Assembly: GCF_900185645.1 (NCBI RefSeq)
Contig: NZ_FYAM01000007.1
Location: forward strand, 1-46,159
Direction of reading: 5' to 3'
Length of the DNA: 46,159 nucleotides
Source: Clostridium sp. BSD9I1
GTDB taxonomy: Bacteria; Bacillota; Clostridia; Clostridiales; Clostridiaceae
Under the pieces are notes generated by a model that had not been told where the DNA came from, did not search any database, and saw only the letters and a program-made list of their open reading frames with translations. Each line of letters starts with the position of its first letter. Position 1 is the first letter of the stretch. The position numbers and the translations under genes were made by a program. This document shows, in pieces, positions 19,064 to 27,903 of this stretch.

Positions 19064-19127
19064 AGTCCCCCTCCTAACATAATTAAAGTTTATTAATTAA
19101 GATTCAACAAACAACATTAATAAACAG

Positions 19128-20450
19128 CTAATTCCCCTCCTTTTCATAAAGCTTTAGGACAGTCATCATATAAACTTTTACAGCTACTTTTAAAACCTCT
19201 TCATTAAAATCAAATCCATTATTATGATGATCTGCTGTCCTTTCAGTACCAAACATTAAATAAACTGCTTTCCCCTTATTTTGTTGAACCTTATTCATCA
19301 TGTAAGTTGCATCTTCTGAGCCAGATAAACTTGTATATTCTACTGTATTAGTTATATCCGGAACTTCACTTGATGCTTCTTTCACTAATAAAGATAATTC
19401 CTTGTCGCTATATCCACTTTCTGCTTTTCCTGCTAAAGTAATCTCATAGGTTACATCATACATATTTGCTGCACCTTCAAGTATTTTTATTGCTCTTTGT
19501 GTAATATAGTCATTGATTTCAGTTGTTTCCCCTCTAGTTTCTATTTTCATTTCTGCTCTATCTGGTACTACATTTCTTCCTGTTCCTGCTTTTAAAACAC
19601 CTACATTGATTCTCGCTGTGCCATCTCCATGCTGACATAAAGTATGCAAATTCAATGCCGCTGTGGCTGCTGCAAGTAGTGCATTTTTTCCCTTTTCAGG
19701 GGTAGCTCCCGCATGACTTGATCTTCCTTTATAATGTACATCAAGCTTTGTTGTGGATAAAAATCCCCCTGTATTTACAACAAGTTCTCCTAATTTTCCA
19801 GACTTAAATCCTATATGTCCAGTAAATAAATAATTAACATCATTAAAAACTCCTTTATTAACCATAGAATAAGCTCCTCTAGTGCCCTCTTCTGCTGGTT
19901 GAAATACAAATAAAATTTTTCCCTTTAATTGTTCCTTTATATTATTCATTGCTTTTGCCAGCACTAATCCTATAGCTGCATGTCCATCATGACCGCAAGC
20001 ATGCATATTACCTTTGTTTATTGAAACAAATCCTTCATTTATAGGTCTATGAGTTATATCCTCACTTTCTATCCCCTCTAAAGAGTCTATATCAAATCTA
20101 AATGCAATAGTTGCCCCCTCTTTTTCTGTATCTAATATTCCAACTACTCCAGTTGCTCCGTTTTTCATTAGATTTAAATACTTCTCTTTTGCTCCTTGTG
20201 AAAGTGCTCTCTTCTTGTATTCTTCTAAGACTTCTCTACCTGGAACTCCCATCATAGAGTCTATATCTATAACTTCTTCGCCAACCTTCACTTCTAATCC
20301 AATCGCTTCTAAGTACTCTGCTATTTTCGATCCAGTTCTAAACTCAGTCCATCCACTTTCTGCATACTTATGAAAATCTCTTCTTAAACTTATCAATTCA
20401 TCTAAAGATAAATCTATATTTTTGAATAAATCATTTTTCAAGTCCTTCAT
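19128..20450 (-). CDS. abgA: AbgA-like aminobenzoyl-glutamate hydrolase subunit (M20)
   Basis: 440 residues. It closely follows the layout of E. coli AbgA as I recall it: RRDFHKYAESGWTEFRT, the extra GVPGREVLEEYKKRALSQGA insert, FRFDIDSLE, MHACGHDGHAAIGL, FQPAEEGTRGA, HYKGRSSHAGATPEKGKNAL, ETRGETTEIN, SGSEDATYMM and the C-terminal HHNNGFDF. The pair AbgA/AbgB cleaves p-aminobenzoyl-glutamate to p-aminobenzoate and glutamate; no AbgB of the E. coli type is adjacent, so the real substrate may differ. The ATG at 20450 (AGGGG eight nt upstream) fits the AbgA N-terminus; an ATG at 20504 with GGGAGG is a credible alternative adding 18 residues. Confidence 0.92.
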   Translation of the reverse strand: MKDLKNDLFKNIDLSLDELISLRRDFHKYAESGWTEFRTGSKIAEYLEAIGLEVKVGEEVIDIDSMMGVPGREVLEEYKKRALSQGAKEKYLNLMKNGATGVVGILDTEKEGATIAFRFDIDSLEGIESEDITHRPINEGFVSINKGNMHACGHDGHAAIGLVLAKAMNNIKEQLKGKILFVFQPAEEGTRGAYSMVNKGVFNDVNYLFTGHIGFKSGKLGELVVNTGGFLSTTKLDVHYKGRSSHAGATPEKGKNALLAAATAALNLHTLCQHGDGTARINVGVLKAGTGRNVVPDRAEMKIETRGETTEINDYITQRAIKILEGAANMYDVTYEITLAGKAESGYSDKELSLLVKEASSEVPDITNTVEYTSLSGSEDATYMMNKVQQNKGKAVYLMFGTERTADHHNNGFDFNEEVLKVAVKVYMMTVLKLYEKEGN

Positions 20451-20632
20451 TTTATCAACCCCTTTTAGCACTTTAATACATATATATATTCTGCTATACT
20501 TCATTAATTCCTCCCATTTTTTTCAAATTTTATCATAATTTTATATTTTCATGTTTTTCTAATAACTTTTACAATTTCTTAATACTTTTGTAAATTTAAA
20601 TAAAACGTAAAACAGTTTTTAGAAATAAAAAT

Positions 20633-20706
20633 AAGGTGCTAGATGCTAAGAATTATAGAAAATTTCCATACGTGAAATTTTTATAATTCTTAGCTCCTAG
20701 CACCTA
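20633..20706. repeat. Dispersed CTAG-rich palindromic repeat, copy A
   Basis: An almost full-length hairpin: AAGGTGCTAG at the left (20633-20642) faces CTAGCACCTAA at the right (20696-20706), continuing through TGCTAAGAATTATA/TATAATTCTTAGC toward the centre. Shares its ends with copies at 27283 and 40741. Lies between abgA and the YerC gene, 37 bp past the YerC stop, where it may also end transcription. Confidence 0.82.
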
Positions 20707-20742
20707 ACTTCTTAACTCTAAATACTGCTTCGCATTTTAATT

Positions 20743-21051
20743 TTAAGCTTCTTCTTTTTCTTCAAGTCTTTTTAATACTATTCTATATCCTTCGCTTCCA
20801 TAATTTAAACATCTATTTACTCTACTTATAGTTGCAGTACTTGCTCCTGTTGACGCTGATATATCTTGATAAGTTCTCTTTTCTTTTAACATCTTTGCCA
20901 CTTGTAATCTTTGACTAAGAACTTGTATTTCATTTATAGTGCAAATATCATCGAACAATCTATAACACTCTTCCCTAGTCTCTAAAGTCAAAATTGCATC
21001 ACATAAAAAATCCATTTCTTTACTTTCAACCTTTGAACTAAAATTTCCCAT
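20743..21051 (-). CDS. YerC/YecD family TrpR-like regulator
   Basis: 102 residues, a short Trp-repressor-superfamily protein typical of Firmicutes. Helix-turn-helix region: SQRLQVAKMLKEKRTYQDIS followed by TGASTATISRVNRC (about 48-81). Members are DNA-binding dimers of mostly unknown target. The ATG at 21051, with AAGGAG nine nt upstream, is preferred over an ATG at 21072 that lacks a ribosome site. It is preceded by an extended -10 promoter at 21160-21165 and a TTTACA-n10-TGTAAA palindrome at 21190-21211 that could be an operator. The next gene downstream on the same strand is abgA, but copy A of the repeat separates them. Confidence 0.9.
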   Translation of the reverse strand: MGNFSSKVESKEMDFLCDAILTLETREECYRLFDDICTINEIQVLSQRLQVAKMLKEKRTYQDISASTGASTATISRVNRCLNYGSEGYRIVLKRLEEKEEA

Positions 21052-21159
21052 GATTTTCAGCTCCTTATTCATAATTAAGATATTTTCTTATGTAATTTAT
21101 AAAAACCTGTAATTTCGATATAAATTAACATACCCCGTTTTATTTAATGCGTTTTCTCT

Positions 21160-21168
21160 ATTATAGCA
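21160..21168 (-). promoter_or_regulatory. Extended -10 promoter of the YerC gene
   Basis: On the minus strand TGC precedes TATAAT (21160-21165). It is about 110 bp upstream of the ATG. A TTTACA/TGTAAA inverted repeat lies some 25 bp upstream (21190-21211). The gap 21052-21415 otherwise contains only the terminator pair at 21246-21314. Confidence 0.5.
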
Positions 21169-21238
21169 CATATATTATAATTTTTATCGTTTACATTGTA
21201 TAATTTGTAAAAATCTTTGATGCAGTTTATTATTTTAC

Positions 21239-21314
21239 AAAAAAATAAAACAACCCATTGGGGCATGGGTTGTTTTTTAATAAATAAAAGGGGGCTATTC
21301 ATTCTTTTATTTAT
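21239..21314 (-). terminator. Tandem hairpin terminator of the pseudouridine synthase gene
   Basis: Two hairpins in a row. 21278-21314 has AT-rich 12-bp arms. 21246-21275 has the arms AAAACAACCCAT/ATGGGTTGTTTT and on the minus strand is followed by a T-run (21239-21244 region). It ends the gene at 21416. Confidence 0.8.
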
Positions 21315-21415
21315 TCTTGCATAACTAATTATATAAGAATACTAATTTAAATTCAAGTGATATTTGAAAATTTCATTTTAAAATTTTTATTAAATGAAAT
21401 AAAAACCTTCAATTT

Positions 21416-22132
21416 TTATATATCTTTGAGTGTTTCTAATTCTTCTTCTGTAAGTTCTCTATATTCTCCTTCCATAAGTTCATCATCTAAAGATAAACTA
21501 CCAAACTTAACTCTCTGCAAATAAACTACTTCCTTTTCCCTAGCCTGAAACATCCTTTTTACTTGATGGAATTTTCCTTCTTGTATGGTTATATACACTT
21601 TAGAGCCATTTTCATCTGCCTCTACTATTTCAAGTTTTGCAGGAAGACATTTATAATCATCATCCAAAACTACACCCTTTTTAAAAGCCTCAATATCCGC
21701 CTCATTTACTTCTTTATCTATTTCAGCATAATACACCTTATCTACATGCCATTTAGGAGAAATTAACTTGTGATTTAAATCTCCATCATTTGTAATAAGC
21801 AGTAATCCTACGGTATCTTTATCCAGCCTTCCTACTGGGAATGGCTTAAATACCTGATAATCTATATCTAATAAATCTATTACCGTTTCATCACGGTTGT
21901 CAAAGGTAGCCGAAATAACTCCATCAGGCTTATTCATCATAAGATATATGTACTTTCTATACAAAAGTTCCTCTCCATTTACCTTTACAATGCTTTTTTC
22001 TGGATCTATACTAATTGAGGAGTCTTTAACTACTTCTCCGTCTACTTCTACTCTCCCGCTTTTTACTAATGCTTTTACTTCTTTTCTACTTCCAAATCCT
22101 AAGTTAGCAAGTACTTTATCTAATCTTTCCAC
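21416..22132 (-). CDS. RsuA/RluB/RluE/RluF family pseudouridine synthase
   Basis: 238 residues, the RsuA type. N-terminal S4 RNA-binding domain (RLDKVLANLGFGSRKEVKALVKSGRVEVDG), then the catalytic domain with MNKPDGVISAT and catalytic Asp in PVGRLDKDTVGLLLITNDG, and the HQVKRM segment near the C-terminus. It converts a uridine in rRNA to pseudouridine; RsuA itself acts on 16S rRNA U516, but the site here cannot be told. It starts with GTG at 22132, supported by GGGAGG seven nt upstream. It stands alone, closed by the tandem terminator. Confidence 0.94.
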   Translation of the reverse strand: MERLDKVLANLGFGSRKEVKALVKSGRVEVDGEVVKDSSISIDPEKSIVKVNGEELLYRKYIYLMMNKPDGVISATFDNRDETVIDLLDIDYQVFKPFPVGRLDKDTVGLLLITNDGDLNHKLISPKWHVDKVYYAEIDKEVNEADIEAFKKGVVLDDDYKCLPAKLEIVEADENGSKVYITIQEGKFHQVKRMFQAREKEVVYLQRVKFGSLSLDDELMEGEYRELTEEELETLKDI

Positions 22133-22222
22133 TATTTTTCCTCCCTTGTTTTTAAATACAAAATTAATATACCATTTCTTATATATATTTTACCACTACT
22201 TTCTTTTACAATTCTTTAAAAC

Positions 22223-22252
22223 AAAAAGAAGTTTACCTTATGTAAACTTCTT
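22223..22252 (-). terminator. Terminator of the transglycosylase operon
   Basis: 11-bp arms AAGAAGTTTAC/GTAAACTTCTT (22226-22236 and 22242-22252), loop CTTAT, followed on the minus strand by TTTGTTTT. It is 42 bp beyond the lytic transglycosylase stop. Confidence 0.82.
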
Positions 22253-22293
22253 CCTATATTATAAACTTTAAATTACAACTTAAACCCTAGTAA

Positions 22294-22950
22294 TTACTTT
22301 CCGTAGTTTTTCATAACATATTGTATAAACTCTCTAGACTCATAAGGTAACTTATGTATATCTTCTTTGCTCTTTACCCCTAACTTTTCTACAGTACCTG
22401 TTCCAGCACTATATCCTGCTAAAGCTAATTCTTTACTATTCCCATAGGTATCTAAAAGGTTCTTGAGAAGTTTTGTCCCACCCATAACATTGTCTTCTAT
22501 ATCATAAGGATTCTCAACCCCCATAGCTTTAGCTGTTCTTGGCATCAGCTGCATTAAACCCATTGCGCCCGCCGAAGATGTTACATTGGGTTTAAATCTT
22601 GATTCATGATAGATGATTGTATTTATAAGTTCCTTATCTATACCATATTTTTTAGAAGCCTTTTCTACAGCTTCTTCTATTCTTGTATCGTTACTTTCCA
22701 TACTAGAACTTATGTCTTTTATGGCAGCTGTAACTCTTTCTTGTCCCCCATATCCAAGACTTTGTGTTTGATCTTCTGTAAGTCCTAGACTAGAAAAATC
22801 CATATTGCCATTTGAATCCATCATAGCCTCAGTTAAACTTTGCATTACCATTTCAAAAGCTGGAGAATCTCCCATGGTCTCTTTGAACATTTGTGTCATA
22901 AGCTGCATTTGATAAAATTGCTCTATTCTTTTATTGTCATCTATCTTCAT
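22294..22950 (-). CDS. SLT-type lytic transglycosylase
   Basis: 218 residues. The C-terminal half is a Slt70-like transglycosylase domain that cleaves peptidoglycan between MurNAc and GlcNAc: catalytic Glu in YHESRF, then SSAGAMGLMQLMP, and YNS-like LAGYSAGTGTV. The N-terminal half (about 1-95) is helical and Met-rich with no signal peptide, as in Bacillus YjbJ from memory. How it reaches the wall is therefore unclear. The ribosome site AGAGGTG is upstream; only 13 bp separate it from the repeat-protein gene, so the two are co-transcribed. Confidence 0.92.
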   Translation of the reverse strand: MKIDDNKRIEQFYQMQLMTQMFKETMGDSPAFEMVMQSLTEAMMDSNGNMDFSSLGLTEDQTQSLGYGGQERVTAAIKDISSSMESNDTRIEEAVEKASKKYGIDKELINTIIYHESRFKPNVTSSAGAMGLMQLMPRTAKAMGVENPYDIEDNVMGGTKLLKNLLDTYGNSKELALAGYSAGTGTVEKLGVKSKEDIHKLPYESREFIQYVMKNYGK

Positions 22951-22963
22951 ATTTATATCACCT

Positions 22964-24964
22964 CTAAATAATAAATTCTAAAATATCATAATCTTCATAA
23001 GCACACTTCCTATAGCTGCTTTTACACAAAGCAAGTATCCTATATTTTCCCTTTTTAAAAGGAACAAAGCTATAATAATTCTTTTTACTATAATTTTGAA
23101 CCTTAAACCATTCATCTTCTTCCATCAAATAAAATTCATATATAACATCCTTGCCACCCTCATTCTCTACAGTAACTATAATAGGCTTATTAATTTCTAT
23201 TTGACTATCACTACATTTTATAGTTGTATTAGTAATTGGCAAAGCCTGATGAACTGGTATTCTAGCTTCTTTTTTATTATCAAATTCCTTATTACTTAAC
23301 TTATTTTTAACGTATATTTCCACCACATACACGCCGCTGTGTGGGGCCATAAAGTAATATTCTATACTTTCTACATAATCTGTTTCTTCAATTTTACGTC
23401 CATTTATTTTCAAAACATACTTAAATAATAAGTCTTTTGTATTTATTGATATTATATTAAGTTTTATAGTATCACCAGCAACATAATACTCATTTAATGG
23501 CATCAAAATATAATCTATGTTTGCTGGAAAAAAATTATAGGAATTTATATATATAATTTTATGACTATCATATTCCTTCAATGAATATTTATCTTTTACC
23601 ATTACTTCTATTTCAAACTTACCTTCTTCTTGTGGTGTGAACTTTATAAAGTTACAGCTTCCATAATCTATTCGTCCTCTTTCTTGTCCTTCTTTTCTTA
23701 TTATAAAGCTATATCTTAAAGTAGAACTACCAGAAGCATTTACCTCTATTATAACTTCTTCATGCTTTAATATCTCATTTCCCTTGTCTATAATAACATT
23801 CTCTATCTTTATAGGAAGCTTAACTTTTTCATCAACTGTAAAGTAAACCTCCTCTTTTTGTTCATACTCACCATCAAAAGATGAATCCTTTACCCATAAT
23901 ATAACCTTATATTCCCCTGGCTTTTCTGGCTTCCAAGTATAATTATTTAGTCTTATGTAACCTGAATCAACACTAGAATTTCCCTCTATAATGTACCTAT
24001 AAAGGAGTTCACGCCCTCCAGTAACTATTGCTTGAAGCTCAATTTCTGTTTCAACTCGTTGTGGACTCATTTTATTTGCAGTAAAGCTATTTATTTCAAT
24101 ATTCTTATAGGGATGTATGCTAAAGTTTATTATAGCTCTGTCATCATATTCCTTGGGGGAATACATATCCTTCACCATACATATTAGCCTGTAATCTCCT
24201 GGAACTTCCTCAACGTATGCTACCACTTTTTTAGTAGAATAATCTTGTATACACTTAAACTCTCTATCTTTAGATATCTTTATAAACTTATAAAGTATTA
24301 CTCTATCCTTATCTCCATCGGTATCTACTTCAAATAATAACTCTTCATTGCATATCCTCTCTCCAGTTATACATCTGAAATTTCTTATTTCTATTTTTTT
24401 TAATGGAAGCACGTTGAAATCTACCCTTGCAAAATCATTATATTGCTTAAGGGAATTAATTTCTTTACATTCCACTAATATTTCATGCTTACCAGGATTT
24501 TTTATGGTGCACTCTAAAAAGTTATCTAAAGTGTAATCCTTTATAATTTGCCAATTAAATTCTTCCTTTAGCCAGTATCTGTACATAATATTATCTTTAT
24601 TTGACGTAGCATCTATTTTTATTTTTTCCCCAACTTTTATTTCCTTTTTGTTTATTTTAAGAGAATCTATTATTTTTTCTTGTGATTTACCTATTATAAA
24701 GTCACTTCTTGACAGGTATTCAAAAGGCTTTGTACTATCTTTCACTTTAGCTTGTACCATTATCGTGTACTTTCCATCTTCTTTTGGTACCCATTTTATA
24801 TTATTTTTATAATCAAAATCTCTTAATACTTCCCATATTCCATTACATCCCACAAAAAATTTATATAATAAATTATCGTTATCAGATACTTCCGCCTTTA
24901 TAATTATTTCTTCTTCCCTCTCTCGGGGACTTTCTACACTAAAGGTGATGGAAATCTCATTCAT
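22964..24964 (-). CDS. Seven-repeat beta-sandwich protein (triple-tyrosine type)
   Basis: 666 residues made of seven degenerate repeats of about 90-100 residues. Each has a YxY/F strand pair (LLYKF, IMYRYW, ILYKF, LLYRY, LRYSF, LLFKY, VIYEF), then GKYTIMVQAKVKD-like text (PGEYKVILWVKD, EGKFEIEVMVKD, SGVYVVEIYVKN) and a closing EYD/EYE-x(4-6)-F segment. This fits the Y_Y_Y (triple tyrosine) or Ig-like domain known from clostridial surface proteins. No signal peptide, sortase motif or membrane segment is present. It is in an operon with the transglycosylase, which suggests a cell-envelope scaffold, but with no export signal the location is open. GGGGG ribosome site nine nt upstream. Confidence 0.82.
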   Translation of the reverse strand: MNEISITFSVESPREREEEIIIKAEVSDNDNLLYKFFVGCNGIWEVLRDFDYKNNIKWVPKEDGKYTIMVQAKVKDSTKPFEYLSRSDFIIGKSQEKIIDSLKINKKEIKVGEKIKIDATSNKDNIMYRYWLKEEFNWQIIKDYTLDNFLECTIKNPGKHEILVECKEINSLKQYNDFARVDFNVLPLKKIEIRNFRCITGERICNEELLFEVDTDGDKDRVILYKFIKISKDREFKCIQDYSTKKVVAYVEEVPGDYRLICMVKDMYSPKEYDDRAIINFSIHPYKNIEINSFTANKMSPQRVETEIELQAIVTGGRELLYRYIIEGNSSVDSGYIRLNNYTWKPEKPGEYKVILWVKDSSFDGEYEQKEEVYFTVDEKVKLPIKIENVIIDKGNEILKHEEVIIEVNASGSSTLRYSFIIRKEGQERGRIDYGSCNFIKFTPQEEGKFEIEVMVKDKYSLKEYDSHKIIYINSYNFFPANIDYILMPLNEYYVAGDTIKLNIISINTKDLLFKYVLKINGRKIEETDYVESIEYYFMAPHSGVYVVEIYVKNKLSNKEFDNKKEARIPVHQALPITNTTIKCSDSQIEINKPIIVTVENEGGKDVIYEFYLMEEDEWFKVQNYSKKNYYSFVPFKKGKYRILALCKSSYRKCAYEDYDILEFII

Positions 24965-25137
24965 AATTCACAACCCCCATTTAAACTCTTCCTATTTTAT
25001 ATTATACTATAAGTACCATATTCTGTAATGTGGTTTTTATTTACATATGGATAATTTGGAAAAATATTTAACTTTATCCTAAATTAGTACATCTGAATGA
25101 CTGAAGATACTTTCTTGTAAATTAGGGGGTGTATTTT

Positions 25138-27282
25138 ATGAGATTATATGACGCTGAACTAGTATCATTTGATACTATAAAACTTAAGGCCGACAATTGC
25201 TCCATAGATAAGTTACCTAAGCTAAAAATACGTAATGGCCTTACAACTTTACGTGTAAACGCGTATTATTTAAATAAGAATATGTTACAAATAACTTTAA
25301 ATGAATTTATTAATATAAAAGAAAAAAGTGAGCTAATATTAGGTAAAAATAAAGTTCCTATAAATTATTATCCTCTATATAAATCAGATGAATTTAATAA
25401 ATTATACTATTATGACGGTAAGCTTGGATATACTTATACCCCAGAAGAAACTTCATTTTCCTTGTGGTCTCCCGTTGCTTTAAGTATAAACATTTTAATT
25501 TACGATTCTGGAGAACCTAACTTAGAAGAAAAACCTCGAAGAATACAAATGAAAGAGTGTGAAAATGGAGTTTGGAAATGCAGAATTCATGAAAACTTAG
25601 ATGGATATTTTTACACTTATGAAATAAATATAGAAGGAATAGTAAGAGAAGTTATAGATCCTTATACTCCAGCAGTTGGTATAAACGGTTTGAGAGGTGC
25701 TATAATAGATTTAAATAAATCTAATCCTAAAAACTTTGAAAAAGATTGCCCTTTGAAACTAAGCTCTCCTACAGATGCCATAATTTATGAGCTAAGTATA
25801 AGAGATATTTCTACTCACCCTAATAGTGGAGTAATAAATAGAGCTAAATTTTTAGGACTGTCAGAAGATAATACTTATTCTGATAGTAATATAAGCACAG
25901 GTCTTGCTCATATTAAAGAACTTGGAATTACCCATGTACAACTTATGCCAATTTTTGATTTTAATCACATAAATTCTAGCGAAAAAAACCCACTGCTTTA
26001 TAATTGGGGATATAATCCTGAAAATTACAACTCGGTTGAAGGTATATATGCTATAAATCCCTATAATCCTTATTGCAGAATACAAGAGCTTAAGACATTA
26101 ATATATACCTTACACGCAGACAATATAGGTGTAATTATGGATGTGGTATATAACCATGTTTTTAGTGCTCCTAAAAGTAACTTTGAAAATATATTTCCTA
26201 AATACTATTTTAGGTATAACGAAGATGGCTCCTTAAGCAACGGAAGTGGATGTGGCAATGATATAGCATCGGAAAATCCTATGGTAAGAAAATTTATAGT
26301 TGATTCGGTAAAATTTTGGGCTAAGGAATATCATCTAGATGGATTTAGATTTGACTTAATGGGCATTCATGATGTAAATACCATGAATATTATAAGAGAG
26401 GAGTTATACAAGATAAATCCTTACATTATCACGTATGGAGAGGGCTGGAACTTAAATACTTCCTTGCCTGAAGAAAACAAAGCAACTCAAAAAAATCATT
26501 ATAAAATGCCTTCCATTGGTCATTTTAATGATTTTGTAAGAGATATCATTAAAGGTTCTACCTTTATACCTGCGGATATTGGCTATGCTTCTGGAAAAGA
26601 AAACATAGAAAATAATATAAAAGTTTGTGTTTCTGGTTCTATAAATTATAACGGACATATAAAAGGAATGTTTCAAAGCCCAATAAATACCATAAATTAT
26701 GTATCTGCTCACGATAATCATACCTTATGGGACAAAATAGAAATAAGTTGTATAGATAAAAACTTTGAAGAAAAAAAGTATATACATAAATTATGCAACG
26801 CCATAATTTTAACCTCTCAAGGTATTTCTTTTCTTCATAGTGGCGTAGAATTCTGTAGAACAAAAAATATGGATGAAAACAGCTATAAATCATCAGATAT
26901 AATAAATTGGATGGATTGGGATAGAAAAAGAAAGTTCATTGATGTGAATAACTATTACAAGGGACTGATTAAACTTAGAAAGGAACATCCTGCATTTAAA
27001 ATGAATAATGCAGATGAAATCAGAAGGCATCTGTTTTTTTTAGAAAACACTCCTCAAAACGTTGTAGCCTTTGTTTTAAAGGATTATGCACGAGGTGATA
27101 TTTGGTCGGACATACTTGTAATCTATAATCCAAATAAAAATATGATTACAGTTAATATTCCCGAAGGTACCTGGAAAATGGTTGTAAATAGAGATATTGC
27201 TGGAACGGATGTTTTGAGCATTATATCAGGAAATAGTTTACTTGTAGAGCCTATAAGCACTACAGTGTTATATAAAGACTAG
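25138..27282 (+). CDS. pulA: Type I pullulanase
   Basis: 714 residues, GH13 subfamily 14. It hydrolyses alpha-1,6 branches of pullulan, glycogen or limit dextrins. An N-terminal domain and a CBM48-like domain (YTPEETSFSLWSP, about 100-190) precede the catalytic barrel, which has the pullulanase hallmark YNWGYNPENY, region I DVVYNHV, region II DGFRFDLMG (nucleophile Asp), region III TYGEGW (acid/base Glu) and region IV SAHDNH. All catalytic residues are intact. It lacks a signal peptide, so it acts inside the cell on glycogen or imported dextrins. The ATG at 25138 with GGGGGT seven nt upstream is preferred to a GTG at 25129. Repeat copy B starts at its stop codon. Confidence 0.96.
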   Translation: MRLYDAELVSFDTIKLKADNCSIDKLPKLKIRNGLTTLRVNAYYLNKNMLQITLNEFINIKEKSELILGKNKVPINYYPLYKSDEFNKLYYYDGKLGYTYTPEETSFSLWSPVALSINILIYDSGEPNLEEKPRRIQMKECENGVWKCRIHENLDGYFYTYEINIEGIVREVIDPYTPAVGINGLRGAIIDLNKSNPKNFEKDCPLKLSSPTDAIIYELSIRDISTHPNSGVINRAKFLGLSEDNTYSDSNISTGLAHIKELGITHVQLMPIFDFNHINSSEKNPLLYNWGYNPENYNSVEGIYAINPYNPYCRIQELKTLIYTLHADNIGVIMDVVYNHVFSAPKSNFENIFPKYYFRYNEDGSLSNGSGCGNDIASENPMVRKFIVDSVKFWAKEYHLDGFRFDLMGIHDVNTMNIIREELYKINPYIITYGEGWNLNTSLPEENKATQKNHYKMPSIGHFNDFVRDIIKGSTFIPADIGYASGKENIENNIKVCVSGSINYNGHIKGMFQSPINTINYVSAHDNHTLWDKIEISCIDKNFEEKKYIHKLCNAIILTSQGISFLHSGVEFCRTKNMDENSYKSSDIINWMDWDRKRKFIDVNNYYKGLIKLRKEHPAFKMNNADEIRRHLFFLENTPQNVVAFVLKDYARGDIWSDILVIYNPNKNMITVNIPEGTWKMVVNRDIAGTDVLSIISGNSLLVEPISTTVLYKD

Positions 27283-27376
27283 TAGTTAGGTACTAGGTGC
27301 TAGGAATTGATGAAATTTTAAAGAACAAAATTTCTACGTTACCTATCTCCTAGGACCTCTAAACTAGCACCTAAAA
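27283..27376. repeat. Dispersed CTAG-rich palindromic repeat, copy B
   Basis: GTTAGGTACTAGGTGCTAGG at the left (27285-27304) faces CCTAGGACCT...CTAGCACCTAA at the right (27349-27374). The right half AAAATTTCTACGTTACCTA aligns with copy C (AAAATTTCTACATTTCCTA). It starts directly after the pullulanase stop and runs into the end of the YaiI gene, whose stop codon lies in the repeat end. Confidence 0.8.
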
Positions 27377-27817
27377 AGTTGTTTCGCAACTTTTTATTAT
27401 TTTTATAATACTCTCATATAATCTTAAATCATCTTCTTCTGTTCTTTTCTTATGGCTTGCAGTTTTTCCGCCTCCCCTTCTGACCTTAGCTGAAAGGTGT
27501 CTTTCAAAAAGTAGTCTATCCATATTCTTATCATTATAAATATACCCCTTAGGATTTATAGCATAAGCTTTTTTCCCTAAAGCCAGAGCTGCCACCCCAT
27601 AGTCTTGTGTAATTATTACATCTCCTGCCTTAGCTTCATTTATAAGATACATATCTACACTTTGAAATCCGCTGTCTAAATACTTAACGATGCTGTAATC
27701 ACTATTAATTACATGATTAATATCACAATACATTATAACTTCTATATCATTTTCCTTTGCAGCCTTTTCAATCATATGCTTACCTGGACAGGCATCTGCG
27801 TCAACTAATATTCTCAT
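27371..27817 (-). CDS. YaiI/YqxD family protein (UPF0178)
   Basis: 148 residues, standard for this family. The fold is PIN-like, and the conserved acidic residues DADACPGK (about 6-13) and ITQDYGVAALAL (about 69-80) are present, so a nuclease role is suspected but unproven. The C-terminal HLSAKVRRGGGKTASHKKR segment is also conserved. The ribosome site GGAGA precedes the ATG. The last codons form the terminator hairpin 27373-27395, and the stop codon (27371-27373) coincides with the TTAGGTGCTAG end of repeat copy B. Confidence 0.92.
   Translation of the reverse strand: MRILVDADACPGKHMIEKAAKENDIEVIMYCDINHVINSDYSIVKYLDSGFQSVDMYLINEAKAGDVIITQDYGVAALALGKKAYAINPKGYIYNDKNMDRLLFERHLSAKVRRGGGKTASHKKRTEEDDLRLYESIIKIIKSCETTF
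27373..27395. terminator. Terminator overlapping the YaiI 3' end
   Basis: Arms AAAAAGTTG/CAACTTTTT (27373-27381 and 27387-27395) with a TTTCG loop. Symmetric A and T tails let it serve the pullulanase transcript on the plus strand, and the minus strand less well because the gene's stop follows the hairpin. Confidence 0.75.
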
Positions 27818-27842
27818 AAAATTCTCCTTATGTATGATTTTA

Positions 27843-27881
27843 AAGCTTTGGCTTAAGAACTTTATCTTTAAACCAAAGCTT
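27843..27881 (-). terminator. Probable terminator of pgi
   Basis: Arms AAGCTTTGG/CCAAAGCTT (27843-27851 and 27873-27881) with a 21-nt loop, followed on the minus strand by TTTAAAAT. It lies between the pgi stop and the YaiI start. It may be a weak terminator. Confidence 0.5.
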
Positions 27882-27903
27882 ATATTTATTTTACCTATAT
27901 TAA

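Noticed and set aside
20633-20706. Palindrome considered as a CRISPR unit
   Set aside because: The copies are kilobases apart with no regular spacers and no cas genes in the window.
26452-26893. Minus-strand frames of 84-89 codons inside pullulanase
   Set aside because: Antisense shadows of intact catalytic-domain codons; no ribosome site or family similarity.
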